Origin: an uncultured Lachnospiraceae bacterium
GTDB lineage: Bacteria; Bacillota; Clostridia; Lachnospirales; Lachnospiraceae
Direction: 5' to 3'
NCBI GenBank assembly: GCA_947245585.1
Contig: CAMXPV010000003.1
Span: forward strand, 52,950 to 116,949
DNA length: 64,000 bases
Positions 17,909 to 26,219 of the stretch are shown piece by piece. Numbering within the stretch: position 1 is the stretch's first letter; every line of letters starts with the position of its first letter. Both the position numbers and the translations under genes were made by a program. The notes under the pieces were generated by a model that was not told where the DNA came from, made no database searches, and was given only the letters and a program-made list of their open reading frames with translations.

Positions 17909-19546
17909 TTAATTCTTAATCTGGGCTTCCACCAGACTGCCGTGACAATACCGCTCCCTGAGCACCGGCTTTTCTATCTTGCCCGTAGGGTTTCTGGGCA
18001 CTTTCTCAAAGATGATCTTTCTGGGCCTTTTGTAGCGCGGAAGGTCATTGCAGAATGCCATTATCTCCTCCTCCGTACAGCTTTCGCCATCCTTGATCTC
18101 TATGACAGCCGCCGCGATCTCGCCAAGCCTGTTATCCGGCAGGCCAATCACCGCCACATCTTTAATTTTATCGTTTCTGCGCAGGAAGTCCTCTATCTGC
18201 ACAGGATACAGGTTCTCGCCTCCGGAGATAATGACATCTTTCTTCCGGTCCACCAGATAAATGAATCCGTCCTCATCCATCCGCGCCATATCGCCCGTAT
18301 AAAGCCAACCGTCCTTTAAGACTTCCGCCGTCGCCTCCGGGTTCTTGTAATAGCAGAGCATGACACCGGGGCCGTGCACAATCAGTTCTCCCACATCTCC
18401 CTGCACAGTTTCCTGTCCCTGCTCGTCTACAATCTTTGCCTCCCAGTGATAGCCCGGCTTTCCGATGGCCCCTACCTTATGTATGTTTTCCACACCCAAA
18501 TGCACACAGCCGGGGCCTATGGATTCACTCAGACCATAGTTCGTGTCATACAGGTGATGCGGAAAATGCTTTTTCCAACGCTGTATCAAACTTGGCGGAA
18601 CGGGCTGTGCGCCGATGTGCATCAACCGCCACTGCTCTAGCAGATAATGGTCCATATCCACTTTACCGGAATCAATAGCGTCCAGAAGATCCTGCGCCCA
18701 TGGCACCAAAAGCCACACGATGGTACACTGCTCTTCCGTCACCGCCCGCAATATCCACTCCGGCTTCACGCCTCTAAGAAGTACGGCTTTCCCGCCCGTA
18801 ATCAAAGAACCAAACCAGTGCATTTTTGCCCCGGTATGGTACAGCGGCGGAATACAGAGAAACACATCTTCCTTCGTCTGTCCGTGATGATTCTGTTCTG
18901 TCTCACAGGAGGAGCGCAGTGACCGATGATTGTGCAGGATTGCCTTGGGGAATCCCGTGGTACCCGAGGAAAAATAAATCGCCGCATAGTCCTCTTCACA
19001 CAGCGCAACCGGGGGCGCGCTGGAAGAACAAAATCCCATCAGTTTCAGGCAGTCTTCCGTATAATCCGGTCCGTCTGTCCCCGGGAAAAACATCATCCCA
19101 ACGCCCGGCAGATCGTCCGCGATGCTGTCCATCCGCTCGATAAATTCCGGTCCGAAAACCAACACCTCCACGTCCGCCAATTCCAGGCAATACTTGATCT
19201 CATCAGCCGAATACCGGAAATTCATGGGAACTGCCACGCCGCCCGCCTTCAGAATGCCAAAATAGATGGGCAGCCACTCCAGACAGTTCATCATCAGAAT
19301 CCCCACCTTCGTCTCCCGCTCCATCCCGCGGCTTAAGAGCAGATTTGCAAAGCGGTTTGCCCGTCTGTCAAAGTCAGCCCAGCTCAGCTCCCTTCGATAG
19401 GGTGCGCCGTTTCCCGCGCTCTCAATCAGGCTCGCCTCCCGCCATGTCACCGCGCTGTCGCGTTCCTGAGAGGGATTCAATTCCACAAGCGCGGTGTCCG
19501 ACCCGTAAAGCCGGGCATTGCGCTCCAAAAACTCCGTGATTACCAT
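17909..19546 (-). CDS. AMP-forming acyl-CoA synthetase
   Basis: 545 residues of the ANL superfamily: ATP loop YFSSGTTGFPKAI, adenylate motif YDTNYGLSESIGPG, YTGDMARMDEDGF and RKKDVIISGGENLYP, and the C-terminal lysine region NPTGKIEKPVLRERY. It adenylates a carboxylic acid and transfers it to CoA. Length and motif spacing suit medium- or long-chain or aryl acids. It is a second, unrelated acid-CoA ligase in the same operon as paaK, so the pathway may handle two acids. Confidence 0.9.
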   Translation of the reverse strand: MVITEFLERNARLYGSDTALVELNPSQERDSAVTWREASLIESAGNGAPYRRELSWADFDRRANRFANLLLSRGMERETKVGILMMNCLEWLPIYFGILKAGGVAVPMNFRYSADEIKYCLELADVEVLVFGPEFIERMDSIADDLPGVGMMFFPGTDGPDYTEDCLKLMGFCSSSAPPVALCEEDYAAIYFSSGTTGFPKAILHNHRSLRSSCETEQNHHGQTKEDVFLCIPPLYHTGAKMHWFGSLITGGKAVLLRGVKPEWILRAVTEEQCTIVWLLVPWAQDLLDAIDSGKVDMDHYLLEQWRLMHIGAQPVPPSLIQRWKKHFPHHLYDTNYGLSESIGPGCVHLGVENIHKVGAIGKPGYHWEAKIVDEQGQETVQGDVGELIVHGPGVMLCYYKNPEATAEVLKDGWLYTGDMARMDEDGFIYLVDRKKDVIISGGENLYPVQIEDFLRRNDKIKDVAVIGLPDNRLGEIAAAVIEIKDGESCTEEEIMAFCNDLPRYKRPRKIIFEKVPRNPTGKIEKPVLRERYCHGSLVEAQIKN

Positions 19547-19562
19547 TCCTCTTCCTCCTTCG

Positions 19563-19964
19563 TTATGATTCCACTACATAGGCGTTCACCGTGGCGTGCG
19601 CCACATATGTGCCAAGTTCATCCCGAATATCCACCGTCAAAAGCGCAGTGGTACGCCCACTCCGCAAACGGGAAGCCTCCGCAATCAACCGCTTTCCTTT
19701 GGCCGGTGCCAAAAAAGTGATGGATGCATTCTGGCTGACCGTATTTCTCTCCTCAAACCCGTTCGCCGCTACGGCACAGGTAAAATCTGCCAGAGTAAAA
19801 ACGGCTCCTCCCATGGGGACATTGTTTGCGTTCATATGATGCGGCTCCAATTGCAGGGAACAGACTGCCTTCCCCGGCTCCGCACTGTCAATCACAATTC
19901 CCACTGCCTTTGAAGCAAAATGATCATTTTGAAACCGATCTCGGATCTCTTCTAATGTTGCCAT
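19563..19964 (-). CDS. PaaI-type hotdog thioesterase
   Basis: 133 residues from the ATG at 19964 (AAGGGGGA about 7 nt upstream). The hotdog fold shows in EPHHMNANNVPMGGAVFTLADFTCAVAANG, close to PaaI/YdiI acyl-CoA thioesterases, where the conserved acid and Gly-rich helix act on the thioester. It is the first gene of the operon. A role in releasing CoA from stalled aryl- or acyl-CoA esters is likely. It ends 16 nt before the acyl-CoA synthetase start. Confidence 0.88.
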   Translation of the reverse strand: MATLEEIRDRFQNDHFASKAVGIVIDSAEPGKAVCSLQLEPHHMNANNVPMGGAVFTLADFTCAVAANGFEERNTVSQNASITFLAPAKGKRLIAEASRLRSGRTTALLTVDIRDELGTYVAHATVNAYVVES

Positions 19965-20004
19965 AACCGATCCCCCTTCCATACATGCAAAAACTACATT
20001 CACC

Positions 20005-20033
20005 ACTTTAACACTTTTACTCGTTAAAGTCAA
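20005..20033 (-). promoter_or_regulatory. Promoter with overlapping inverted-repeat operator, arylacetate operon
   Basis: Minus strand: TTGACT (20033-20028), 17 bp, TAAAGT (20010-20005). The same bases contain the perfect inverted repeat ACTTTAAC-N10-GTTAAAGT (20005-20030), whose arms cover the -10 and part of the -35. A dimeric repressor bound there would block RNA polymerase. No regulator gene lies in the operon. Confidence 0.7.
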
Positions 20034-20044
20034 TCGTACAAAAA

Positions 20045-20095
20045 ATCGAGCTTCGCTCGATTGCGAGATCTGCTTCGCAGCCTCGGATAAGCGAG
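20045..20095. repeat. Cluster of three short palindromes
   Basis: ATCGAGC-TTC-GCTCGAT (20045-20061), then TGCGA..TCGCA (20062-20079), then CCTCG..CGAGG (20081-20095). They sit between the MoxR/CoxE terminator and the arylacetate promoter. They may be a small repeat element or cruciform sites; no partner copy of the whole cluster was seen in the window. Confidence 0.55.
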
Positions 20096-20121
20096 GGACT
20101 TTCCTATATCATAAAATAAAA

Positions 20122-20159
20122 CGCGCACAAGCATCTTGAAAATATTGTGCTTATGCGCG
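20122..20159 (-). terminator. Terminator of the MoxR/CoxE operon
   Basis: CGCGCA-AAGCA pairs with TGCTT-TGCGCG around an AT-rich loop, followed on the minus strand by TTTTATTTT. Confidence 0.7.
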
Positions 20160-20163
20160 CCCG

Positions 20164-21360
20164 CTATCTGGTCACCATCAGTTTCATCATCGCCTGATTC
20201 AGACCGTCCACCGTCAGTTTATACATGGGGAAGAGGCCCTTAATGGCCGTCTCCGCTTCCCGCCAGGGTGCATGACCTGGTGCCATCTTTGGATTAAGCC
20301 ACACAATCTTTTTATAATGCCGTTTCATCAAAAGCAGCCAGTCCATACCGGAAAGCCCGCCGTTTGGCCCCCTGTAATTTCCCGTGGTGGAATAGAGCTC
20401 TTCCGGCGCCATAGCCGCATCCCCCACAATAATCACCTTGTAGTCGCTGTCCAGATTGCGGAACATCCATTCCGTCTCAATCCATTCGCCGTTCTCGCAC
20501 TCCGGCGTCTTGTAAAGATGGGAGTAGATACAGTTATGGAAAAAGTACGTTTTCACATCCTTATAGTGATTCGATTTATGCACTGACTGAAACAGCTCGC
20601 TCAAAAGCGTCGTGTAGGGAATCATGGTGCCGCCCGAATCCATCAAAAGGAGCAGTTTTACCGCATTTTTGCGGGGCTTTTCCATCACGATCTGCAGACA
20701 GCCACCATTGTTGCAGGTCGCGTCTATCGTGCCGTCTATGTCCAGTTCCGTCTCCGGAATATCCAACTTGGTGGAAAACTGCCGCAGCTTACGAAGCGCC
20801 ATCTGGAACTGCCTGTTATCCAACACTTTATCGTTTCTGAAATCACGGTACTTTCTGGCTCCCACCACCTGAAAAGCAGACTGGTAACCGGTGCTGCCGC
20901 CCACACGGATGCCGCCCATATTACCGCCCATATTGCCGAAAGAAGTCTTTCCCATGGTGCCGATCCAGAAACTGCCGCCGTTATGCTCCTCGTCCTGATC
21001 CCGCAGCCTGTCTTTGAACTTATTTTCGATGTCATCCTTGTCCATGGTGACCACTTCCTGATTCATCTCATGGCGCATCTCTTCAAACACATCCTGCATC
21101 TCCGGCTTATCCAGCCAACGGAGCATATTTTTACTCACCTCGTTCTCCGACTGAATCCCCTTGAACACTTCGTCAAAGGCCATGTCAAACTTATCGAACT
21201 CGGTCTCCGATTTGACCAGAATCATGCGGGAAAGATAATAAAATTCCGTCAGGCTGCTGTGGCAAAGCCCCTGCTGTAAGGCATCCTGCAAAGTCAGCCA
21301 CTCGCTCAAAGACACATCCAATCCTTTTTCTTTCAGCGTATAAAAAAATTTACTGAACAT
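20164..21360 (-). CDS. VWA-domain protein, CoxE-like
   Basis: 398 residues with a helical N-terminal half and a C-terminal von Willebrand A domain beginning KLLLLMDSGGTM. The MIDAS motif is normally DxSxS; here it reads D-S-G-G-T, so the first serine is missing and the last is Thr. A Gly-rich linker (GTMGKTSFGNMGGNMGG) precedes the domain. Such proteins pair with MoxR AAA+ ATPases in chaperone-like assemblies that insert metals or activate enzymes; here the MoxR gene is immediately upstream. The client is unknown and no cofactor enzyme lies nearby. Confidence 0.88.
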   Translation of the reverse strand: MFSKFFYTLKEKGLDVSLSEWLTLQDALQQGLCHSSLTEFYYLSRMILVKSETEFDKFDMAFDEVFKGIQSENEVSKNMLRWLDKPEMQDVFEEMRHEMNQEVVTMDKDDIENKFKDRLRDQDEEHNGGSFWIGTMGKTSFGNMGGNMGGIRVGGSTGYQSAFQVVGARKYRDFRNDKVLDNRQFQMALRKLRQFSTKLDIPETELDIDGTIDATCNNGGCLQIVMEKPRKNAVKLLLLMDSGGTMIPYTTLLSELFQSVHKSNHYKDVKTYFFHNCIYSHLYKTPECENGEWIETEWMFRNLDSDYKVIIVGDAAMAPEELYSTTGNYRGPNGGLSGMDWLLLMKRHYKKIVWLNPKMAPGHAPWREAETAIKGLFPMYKLTVDGLNQAMMKLMVTR

Positions 21361-21372
21361 ATGAAACCCTCA

Positions 21373-22188
21373 TCAGTCCGTCCTGTTCTTTACCGTCTCC
21401 AAATCTTCGTCCTTCTTGACCACCACCCCGATGAACGGCAGTTCCTCCTTGAGCCTGTCTGTGGGAATACCGCCGATCTGCAAGGCGTTTACCCAGTCAA
21501 TCAACTCCGAAGTGCTAGGCTTTTTGCGGATATCTTTCATGGAGCGAATCCAGTAAAACACCTCCATGGCATCTTTTAACAGCTTCTCCTCCACATCCGG
21601 ATAGTGGGTTCTCACAATCTCCTCCATCAGCGGCTGATCCGGAAAATCAATGTAATGAAAAATACATCTCCTAAGGAATGCGTCCGGCAGTTCTTTCTCC
21701 GCGTTGGAAGTGATAATCACAATCGGTCTGTGCTTCGCCTTGACCGTCCGCTTCGTCTCATGGATATAAAATTCCATCTGGTCAAGCTCCCAGAGCAGAT
21801 CATTGGGGAACTCCAAATCCGCCTTGTCGATCTCGTCAATCAAAAGAATCACCTGCTCGTCGGACTCAAAAGCCTCCCCCAACTTACCAAGTTTAATATA
21901 GTGGGCAATGTCATCCACGCCCTCCTCTCCAAACTGGCCGTCATACAATCTCTGAATCGTGTCATACATATAAAGACCGTCCTGCGCCTTGGTGGTGGAC
22001 TTGATATTCCAGATAATCAGCTTCTTTCCCAGAGAAGCCGCCACCGCCTGCGCCAACATCGTCTTTCCCGTACCTGGCTCCCCCTTTACCAAAAGCGGCT
22101 TCTGCAAGGCAATCGCCACATTCACGCTAGCCAAAAGCTCTTCGGATGCCACATAATCAGCCGTGCTGTTAAATTTCGTATTTGCCAT
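21373..22188 (-). CDS. MoxR-family AAA+ ATPase
   Basis: About 271 residues. Chosen start is the third in-frame Met (22188), 6 nt after AAAGGAA; the first Met at 22206 overlaps that site. Walker A is VKGEPGTGKTMLAQ, Walker B VILLIDEIDKAD, with a sensor-1-like IITSNAEKELPDAFLRRC. MoxR ATPases work with VWA proteins to remodel client proteins. The partner is encoded 12 nt downstream. Cytoplasmic. Confidence 0.93.
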   Translation of the reverse strand: MANTKFNSTADYVASEELLASVNVAIALQKPLLVKGEPGTGKTMLAQAVAASLGKKLIIWNIKSTTKAQDGLYMYDTIQRLYDGQFGEEGVDDIAHYIKLGKLGEAFESDEQVILLIDEIDKADLEFPNDLLWELDQMEFYIHETKRTVKAKHRPIVIITSNAEKELPDAFLRRCIFHYIDFPDQPLMEEIVRTHYPDVEEKLLKDAMEVFYWIRSMKDIRKKPSTSELIDWVNALQIGGIPTDRLKEELPFIGVVVKKDEDLETVKNRTD

Positions 22189-22218
22189 ATTCATTTCCTT
22201 TCTCACGGTTTTCGCTTA

Positions 22219-22247
22219 TTGCGCACGTTATAAATTTATGTTACGAT
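22219..22247 (+). promoter_or_regulatory. Promoter of metF
   Basis: TTGCGC (22219-22224), 17 bp, TACGAT (22242-22247), 44 nt before the metF ATG. Confidence 0.6.
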
Positions 22248-22290
22248 ATTTCAGATGTAAAAGCAAGGAAAACAGAAAGGAACCTACGAT

Positions 22291-23130
22291 ATGTCACAAA
22301 ATACAAGTCTCTCTTTCGAGGTATTTCCCCCGAAAAAAGAAGAAGAATTTGAAAACATTTTTGATTTTTTGAGGGAAGCCGCAAAACTGCATCCCGATTT
22401 TATAAGCTGTACATACGGTGCAGGCGGTTCCCGCGCAGGAAAAACCATCGAGATCGCCTCATTCATTCAAAAAGAACTTAGCATCGACGCGATCGCCCAC
22501 ATCACCTGCGTTGGATTCACCAAAGCAGACCTTGAGAAAAACTGTGAGGCTCTCAAGGACGCAGGCGTAAACCATGTGCTTGCCCTGCGTGGGGACAGGC
22601 CCCAACATATGACGGACGAACAGTTTAACAGCCGTGAATTCTTTTATGCCACCGATCTGGTTCGCCATTTAAAGGCTCACACAAACTTACAGATTTCCGG
22701 TGCCTGCTATCCCGAGAAACATTTTGAAGCCCCCAGCTTTGAAGAGGATTTAAAGCATTTAAAGGAAAAGGTAGACGCAGGCGTTACCTCTCTGGTGACC
22801 CAGATGTTTTTCGATAACGCCTGTTTTTACCGTTTTATGGAAAAGGCCCGCGGCATGGGAATTGATGTACCCGTCCACGCCGGCATCATGCCCATCACAA
22901 TGGCAAAGCAGCTCGGCACCACTGTATCGCTCTCCGGCTCCTCCGTGCCGAAGGAGCTTGCCGATCTGATCGCTGTCTACGGAGAGAACAAAGAGGACAT
23001 GCGAAAGGCCGGAATCGACTATGCGGTGCGCCAGATCCTCGACCTGAAAAAGAACGGGGTAAACGGCATTCACATTTACTCTATGAATAAATTGAAGACC
23101 ACGACAGAAATCTGCGGGATGATTCGCTAA
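22291..23130 (+). CDS. metF: Methylenetetrahydrofolate reductase
   Basis: 279 residues. Family motifs: LSFEVFPPKKEEEF at the start, ISCTYGAGGSRAGKT, VLALRGDRP, GACYPEKHFEAPS, and TQMFFDNACFYRF; the C-terminus NGIHIYSMNKLKTT is typical. It reduces 5,10-methylene-THF to 5-methyl-THF, supplying methionine synthesis or acetogenic methyl flow. The short single-domain form lacks the eukaryotic regulatory region. AAAGGAA precedes the ATG. The NSS transporter gene follows after 13 nt, so the two share a transcript. Confidence 0.96.
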   Translation: MSQNTSLSFEVFPPKKEEEFENIFDFLREAAKLHPDFISCTYGAGGSRAGKTIEIASFIQKELSIDAIAHITCVGFTKADLEKNCEALKDAGVNHVLALRGDRPQHMTDEQFNSREFFYATDLVRHLKAHTNLQISGACYPEKHFEAPSFEEDLKHLKEKVDAGVTSLVTQMFFDNACFYRFMEKARGMGIDVPVHAGIMPITMAKQLGTTVSLSGSSVPKELADLIAVYGENKEDMRKAGIDYAVRQILDLKKNGVNGIHIYSMNKLKTTTEICGMIR

Positions 23131-23143
23131 CGGAGGCATAAAA

Positions 23144-24499
23144 ATGGAACGAGAAAAATTCGGCTCACGGATGGGCTTTATTCTGTTATCGGCGGGGTGT
23201 GCAATCGGCATCGGCAATGTATGGCGGTTTCCGTACATCGCCGGCATGTACGGCGGCGGCATGTTTGTGCTGTTCTATCTGTTCTTTCTGGCTGCTATGG
23301 GCATCCCGGTGATGACCATGGAATTTGCCGTAGGGCGCGCCAGCAGAAAAAGTATTATCAAGAGCTTTTCGAAACTGGAAAAGCCCGGTCAGAAATGGCA
23401 TTTGCACGGTTATCTTGGCATGGCGGGCAATTATCTGCTGATGATGTTCTACACCACAGTGGCGGGTTGGATGCTGTACTATTTCTATCTGATGCTGACC
23501 GGAAAATTTACGGGAAAAGACAAGACCCAGGTGTCTGGCATGTTTCAGGAGATGTTGGAAAGCCCGGCTGTACTTACCGCCGTCATGGTCATTATCGTAG
23601 TAGCGGGCATCCTGATCTGCTCCTTCGGCCTGCAAAAAGGCGTCGAAAGAATGACTAAAATAATGATGTCGTTACTTCTTTTGATTATCATAGTTCTGGC
23701 TGTGCGCGGCATGACGCTGCCCGGCGGCACAGAAGGGCTGAAATTTTACCTTCTTCCCGATGTACAGAGAATGCGGGATGTGGGTATCCTGGAAACAATA
23801 ACAGCCGCTATGAATCAGGCATTCTTTACACTGAGTCTGGGCATCGGCGCTATGGCCATATTTGGCAGCTATATTGACAAAAACAGGACCCTTCTGGGAG
23901 AATCGATCAATATTGCCATTCTGGATACCTTTGTGGCTTTTGCATCGGGTCTCATCATTTTTCCAACCTGCTTTGCCTTTGATATCAGCCCAGATATGGG
24001 CCCAAGCCTGATCTTTATTACGCTGCCGAATATTTTCAACCACATGGCAGGAGGCCGGGTATGGGGAACCCTGTTTTTCATATTTATGACATTTGCGGCA
24101 TTCTCCACCATACTGGCCGTGTTTGAAAATATTATCTCCTGCGGCATGGATCTGTTTCACTGGAGCAGGAAAAAATCCTGTGCCATCAATTTGATTGCTC
24201 TCATTGCGCTCTCACTGCCCTGCGTGTTTGGGTACAATATCTGGTCCGCCTTCCAACCGTTGGGAGAGGGAAGCACAATCCTTGATCTGGAAGACTTTCT
24301 TGTCAGCAACGTAATTCTCCCGGTTGGCTCCCTCATCTATCTGCTGTTCTGTGTAACAAAATACGGTTGGGGGTTTGAAAAGTACCACAAGGAAGCCAAT
24401 ACCGGCGAAGGCATAAAAATACCGACAGGTATTCGCGTCTATGTCACCTATATCCTGCCGGTACTGCTCATTTTCCTGATTATAAAAGGATGGCTTTAA
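23144..24499 (+). CDS. Neurotransmitter:sodium symporter (NSS/SNF) family transporter
   Basis: 451 residues with about 11 membrane helices, as in bacterial MhsT/TnaT-type members. The first helix carries the substrate and Na+ site, SAGCAIGIGNVWRFPYIAGMYGGG, and NQAFFTLSLGIGAMAIFGSY marks helix 6. Bacterial relatives import amino acids such as tryptophan, tyrosine, methionine or branched-chain residues with Na+. Co-transcription with metF makes methionine or another one-carbon-related amino acid a tempting but unproven substrate. GGAGG lies before the ATG. Confidence 0.92.
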   Translation: MEREKFGSRMGFILLSAGCAIGIGNVWRFPYIAGMYGGGMFVLFYLFFLAAMGIPVMTMEFAVGRASRKSIIKSFSKLEKPGQKWHLHGYLGMAGNYLLMMFYTTVAGWMLYYFYLMLTGKFTGKDKTQVSGMFQEMLESPAVLTAVMVIIVVAGILICSFGLQKGVERMTKIMMSLLLLIIIVLAVRGMTLPGGTEGLKFYLLPDVQRMRDVGILETITAAMNQAFFTLSLGIGAMAIFGSYIDKNRTLLGESINIAILDTFVAFASGLIIFPTCFAFDISPDMGPSLIFITLPNIFNHMAGGRVWGTLFFIFMTFAAFSTILAVFENIISCGMDLFHWSRKKSCAINLIALIALSLPCVFGYNIWSAFQPLGEGSTILDLEDFLVSNVILPVGSLIYLLFCVTKYGWGFEKYHKEANTGEGIKIPTGIRVYVTYILPVLLIFLIIKGWL

Positions 24500-24509
24500 G
24501 CGCCGCCTC

Positions 24510-25526
24510 TCACGCTTCCTCCCACGGGATCAGCGGATTCTCGATCTTCTTATCCCGCAGCATCAGGTTTTTTACCGCCTCGTCTACAGGCATCCCATCA
24601 AACAATACCGCGTTCACCTGCTCGATAATGGGGAGCTGCACGTGGTATTTTTCTGCAAGCCCCATGGCTGCCTTCGCGGAGTACACCCCCTCCACCACCA
24701 TCTTCACCTCGTCCATGGCCTGCTCCATGGTATAGCCCTTGCCAATCAGAATGCCGGCCCGACGGTTTCTGGAGTGCATGGACGCGCAGGTCACAATCAG
24801 ATCTCCAATACCGGTAAGCCCGCTGAACGTCTCGATTCTGCCGCCCATGGCAAGACCCAGCCTTGCGATCTCCGCAATCCCTCTGGTAATTAACGCCGCC
24901 TTCGTGTTATCCCCGTAGCCAAGCCCGTCGGCAATCCCGGCCGCAAGCGCCACCACATTTTTAAGGGCCGCGCCAAGCTCCACACCAAGCACATCTGGCG
25001 TGATATAGACGCGGAACACTTCGTTCATAAAAATATTTTGAAGATATTCTGCCGTAGATTTCTTCGATGCCGCCACAACGATAGTGGTCGGTATGCCTCT
25101 GCCAACCTCCTCCGCATGGGAAGGTCCGGAAAGCACTGCCACCTCGGCCTGCGGAATCTCCTCCTCAATGATCTGGGAAAGCGTCATCAACGTCTTTTCC
25201 TCGATTCCCTTCGCCACATCCACAATGATCTGTCCCTCTTTTACAAAGGGCTTCATCGAATGGGACGTACTTCTTGTATAGGGGGAAGGCACTGCCAGCA
25301 CCAACACATCCCTGCCAGTCACCGCAGCTTCCAGATCCGTTGTAAATACCATATCGTCGGGAAGTTTGACGCCAGGCAGCTTATCCTTGTGCTCACGCTC
25401 CTTGTTCAGCATCTCAATCTCCGACTCCACAATCGACCAGACTGTAATCTTATGCCCGTTTTTGTGAAGAAGCACCGCCAATGCCGTGCCCCAGCTCCCC
25501 GCGCCTATAATACTGATATCCGCCAT
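24510..25526 (-). CDS. gpsA: Glycerol-3-phosphate dehydrogenase [NAD(P)+]
   Basis: 338 residues. The nucleotide loop is ISIIGAGSWGTALAVLLHKNGH; SGPSHAEEVGRGIPTTIV, ALKNVVALAAGIADGLGYGDNTKAALITRG and LTGIGDLIVTC are the substrate and catalytic stretches. It reduces dihydroxyacetone phosphate to sn-glycerol-3-phosphate for phospholipid synthesis. Last gene of der-plsY-gpsA, starting 31 nt after plsY, whose product uses glycerol-3-phosphate. Confidence 0.97.
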   Translation of the reverse strand: MADISIIGAGSWGTALAVLLHKNGHKITVWSIVESEIEMLNKEREHKDKLPGVKLPDDMVFTTDLEAAVTGRDVLVLAVPSPYTRSTSHSMKPFVKEGQIIVDVAKGIEEKTLMTLSQIIEEEIPQAEVAVLSGPSHAEEVGRGIPTTIVVAASKKSTAEYLQNIFMNEVFRVYITPDVLGVELGAALKNVVALAAGIADGLGYGDNTKAALITRGIAEIARLGLAMGGRIETFSGLTGIGDLIVTCASMHSRNRRAGILIGKGYTMEQAMDEVKMVVEGVYSAKAAMGLAEKYHVQLPIIEQVNAVLFDGMPVDEAVKNLMLRDKKIENPLIPWEEA

Positions 25527-25557
25527 ATGATCCCCTCCTTTTTATAATCCCTCTCCA

Positions 25558-26217
25558 TTAAGATTCCTTTTCCTCTGTGCTTTTATGAGTCAGGTATGTC
25601 TTCCGCTCCGTGCCGCTTACCAATCTCTTAATATTCTCCCGATGCTTCCAGAACGCCATCACCGTCAGCAAAACAAGAATAACGTACATCTCGTTCAGAC
25701 GTGTCTGCGTCATGCCAAAAACACCCATCTGTCCGAGAATAATCATCTCGATCAAAAAGCCCGCATACACCAAAAGCGATCCCAAAGAAACATAGTGTGT
25801 GATAAAAAACGCACCGAAAAACAGGATAATTCCCATGGGAATCAAATAAGGGTGAAAAGACAAAATCAAGCCCGCTGTGGCTGCAATCCCCTTACCCCCT
25901 TTAAATTTCAGATAAAAAGGAAAATTATGTCCAATGATCGCACCTGCCGCCGTGTACATCTTCAGAAGATAGATCATGTCCGTGTGCGAGCTTCCGAAAA
26001 TAATACCCGTAATCACAACCGCCAGAATACATTTCATGATATCGCCCACAAGCACCAGAAGCCCTGCCTTCGTCCCGAACACCCGAAGCGTATTCGTTGT
26101 CCCCGCATTGCCACTCCCGTAATTTCTAATATCAACGCCATGCAATCTTCCGTAAATATAGGCTGTCTGAAAAAGCCCAAACACATATCCGATCAATAAA
26201 CAAATAACGCGTACCAC
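25558..26217 (-). CDS. plsY: Acyl-phosphate:glycerol-3-phosphate acyltransferase
   Basis: 219 residues, with several membrane helices and the PlsY motifs GSGNAGTTNTLRVFG, GHNFPFYLKFKGGKGIAA and a third near the C-terminus. It moves the acyl group from acyl-phosphate (made by PlsX, encoded at 58212) to glycerol-3-phosphate at the membrane. It begins 2 nt after the der stop. A charged C-terminal tail (about 190-219) extends past the last helix. Confidence 0.95.
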   Translation of the reverse strand: MVRVICLLIGYVFGLFQTAYIYGRLHGVDIRNYGSGNAGTTNTLRVFGTKAGLLVLVGDIMKCILAVVITGIIFGSSHTDMIYLLKMYTAAGAIIGHNFPFYLKFKGGKGIAATAGLILSFHPYLIPMGIILFFGAFFITHYVSLGSLLVYAGFLIEMIILGQMGVFGMTQTRLNEMYVILVLLTVMAFWKHRENIKRLVSGTERKTYLTHKSTEEKES

Positions 26218-26219
26218 TT

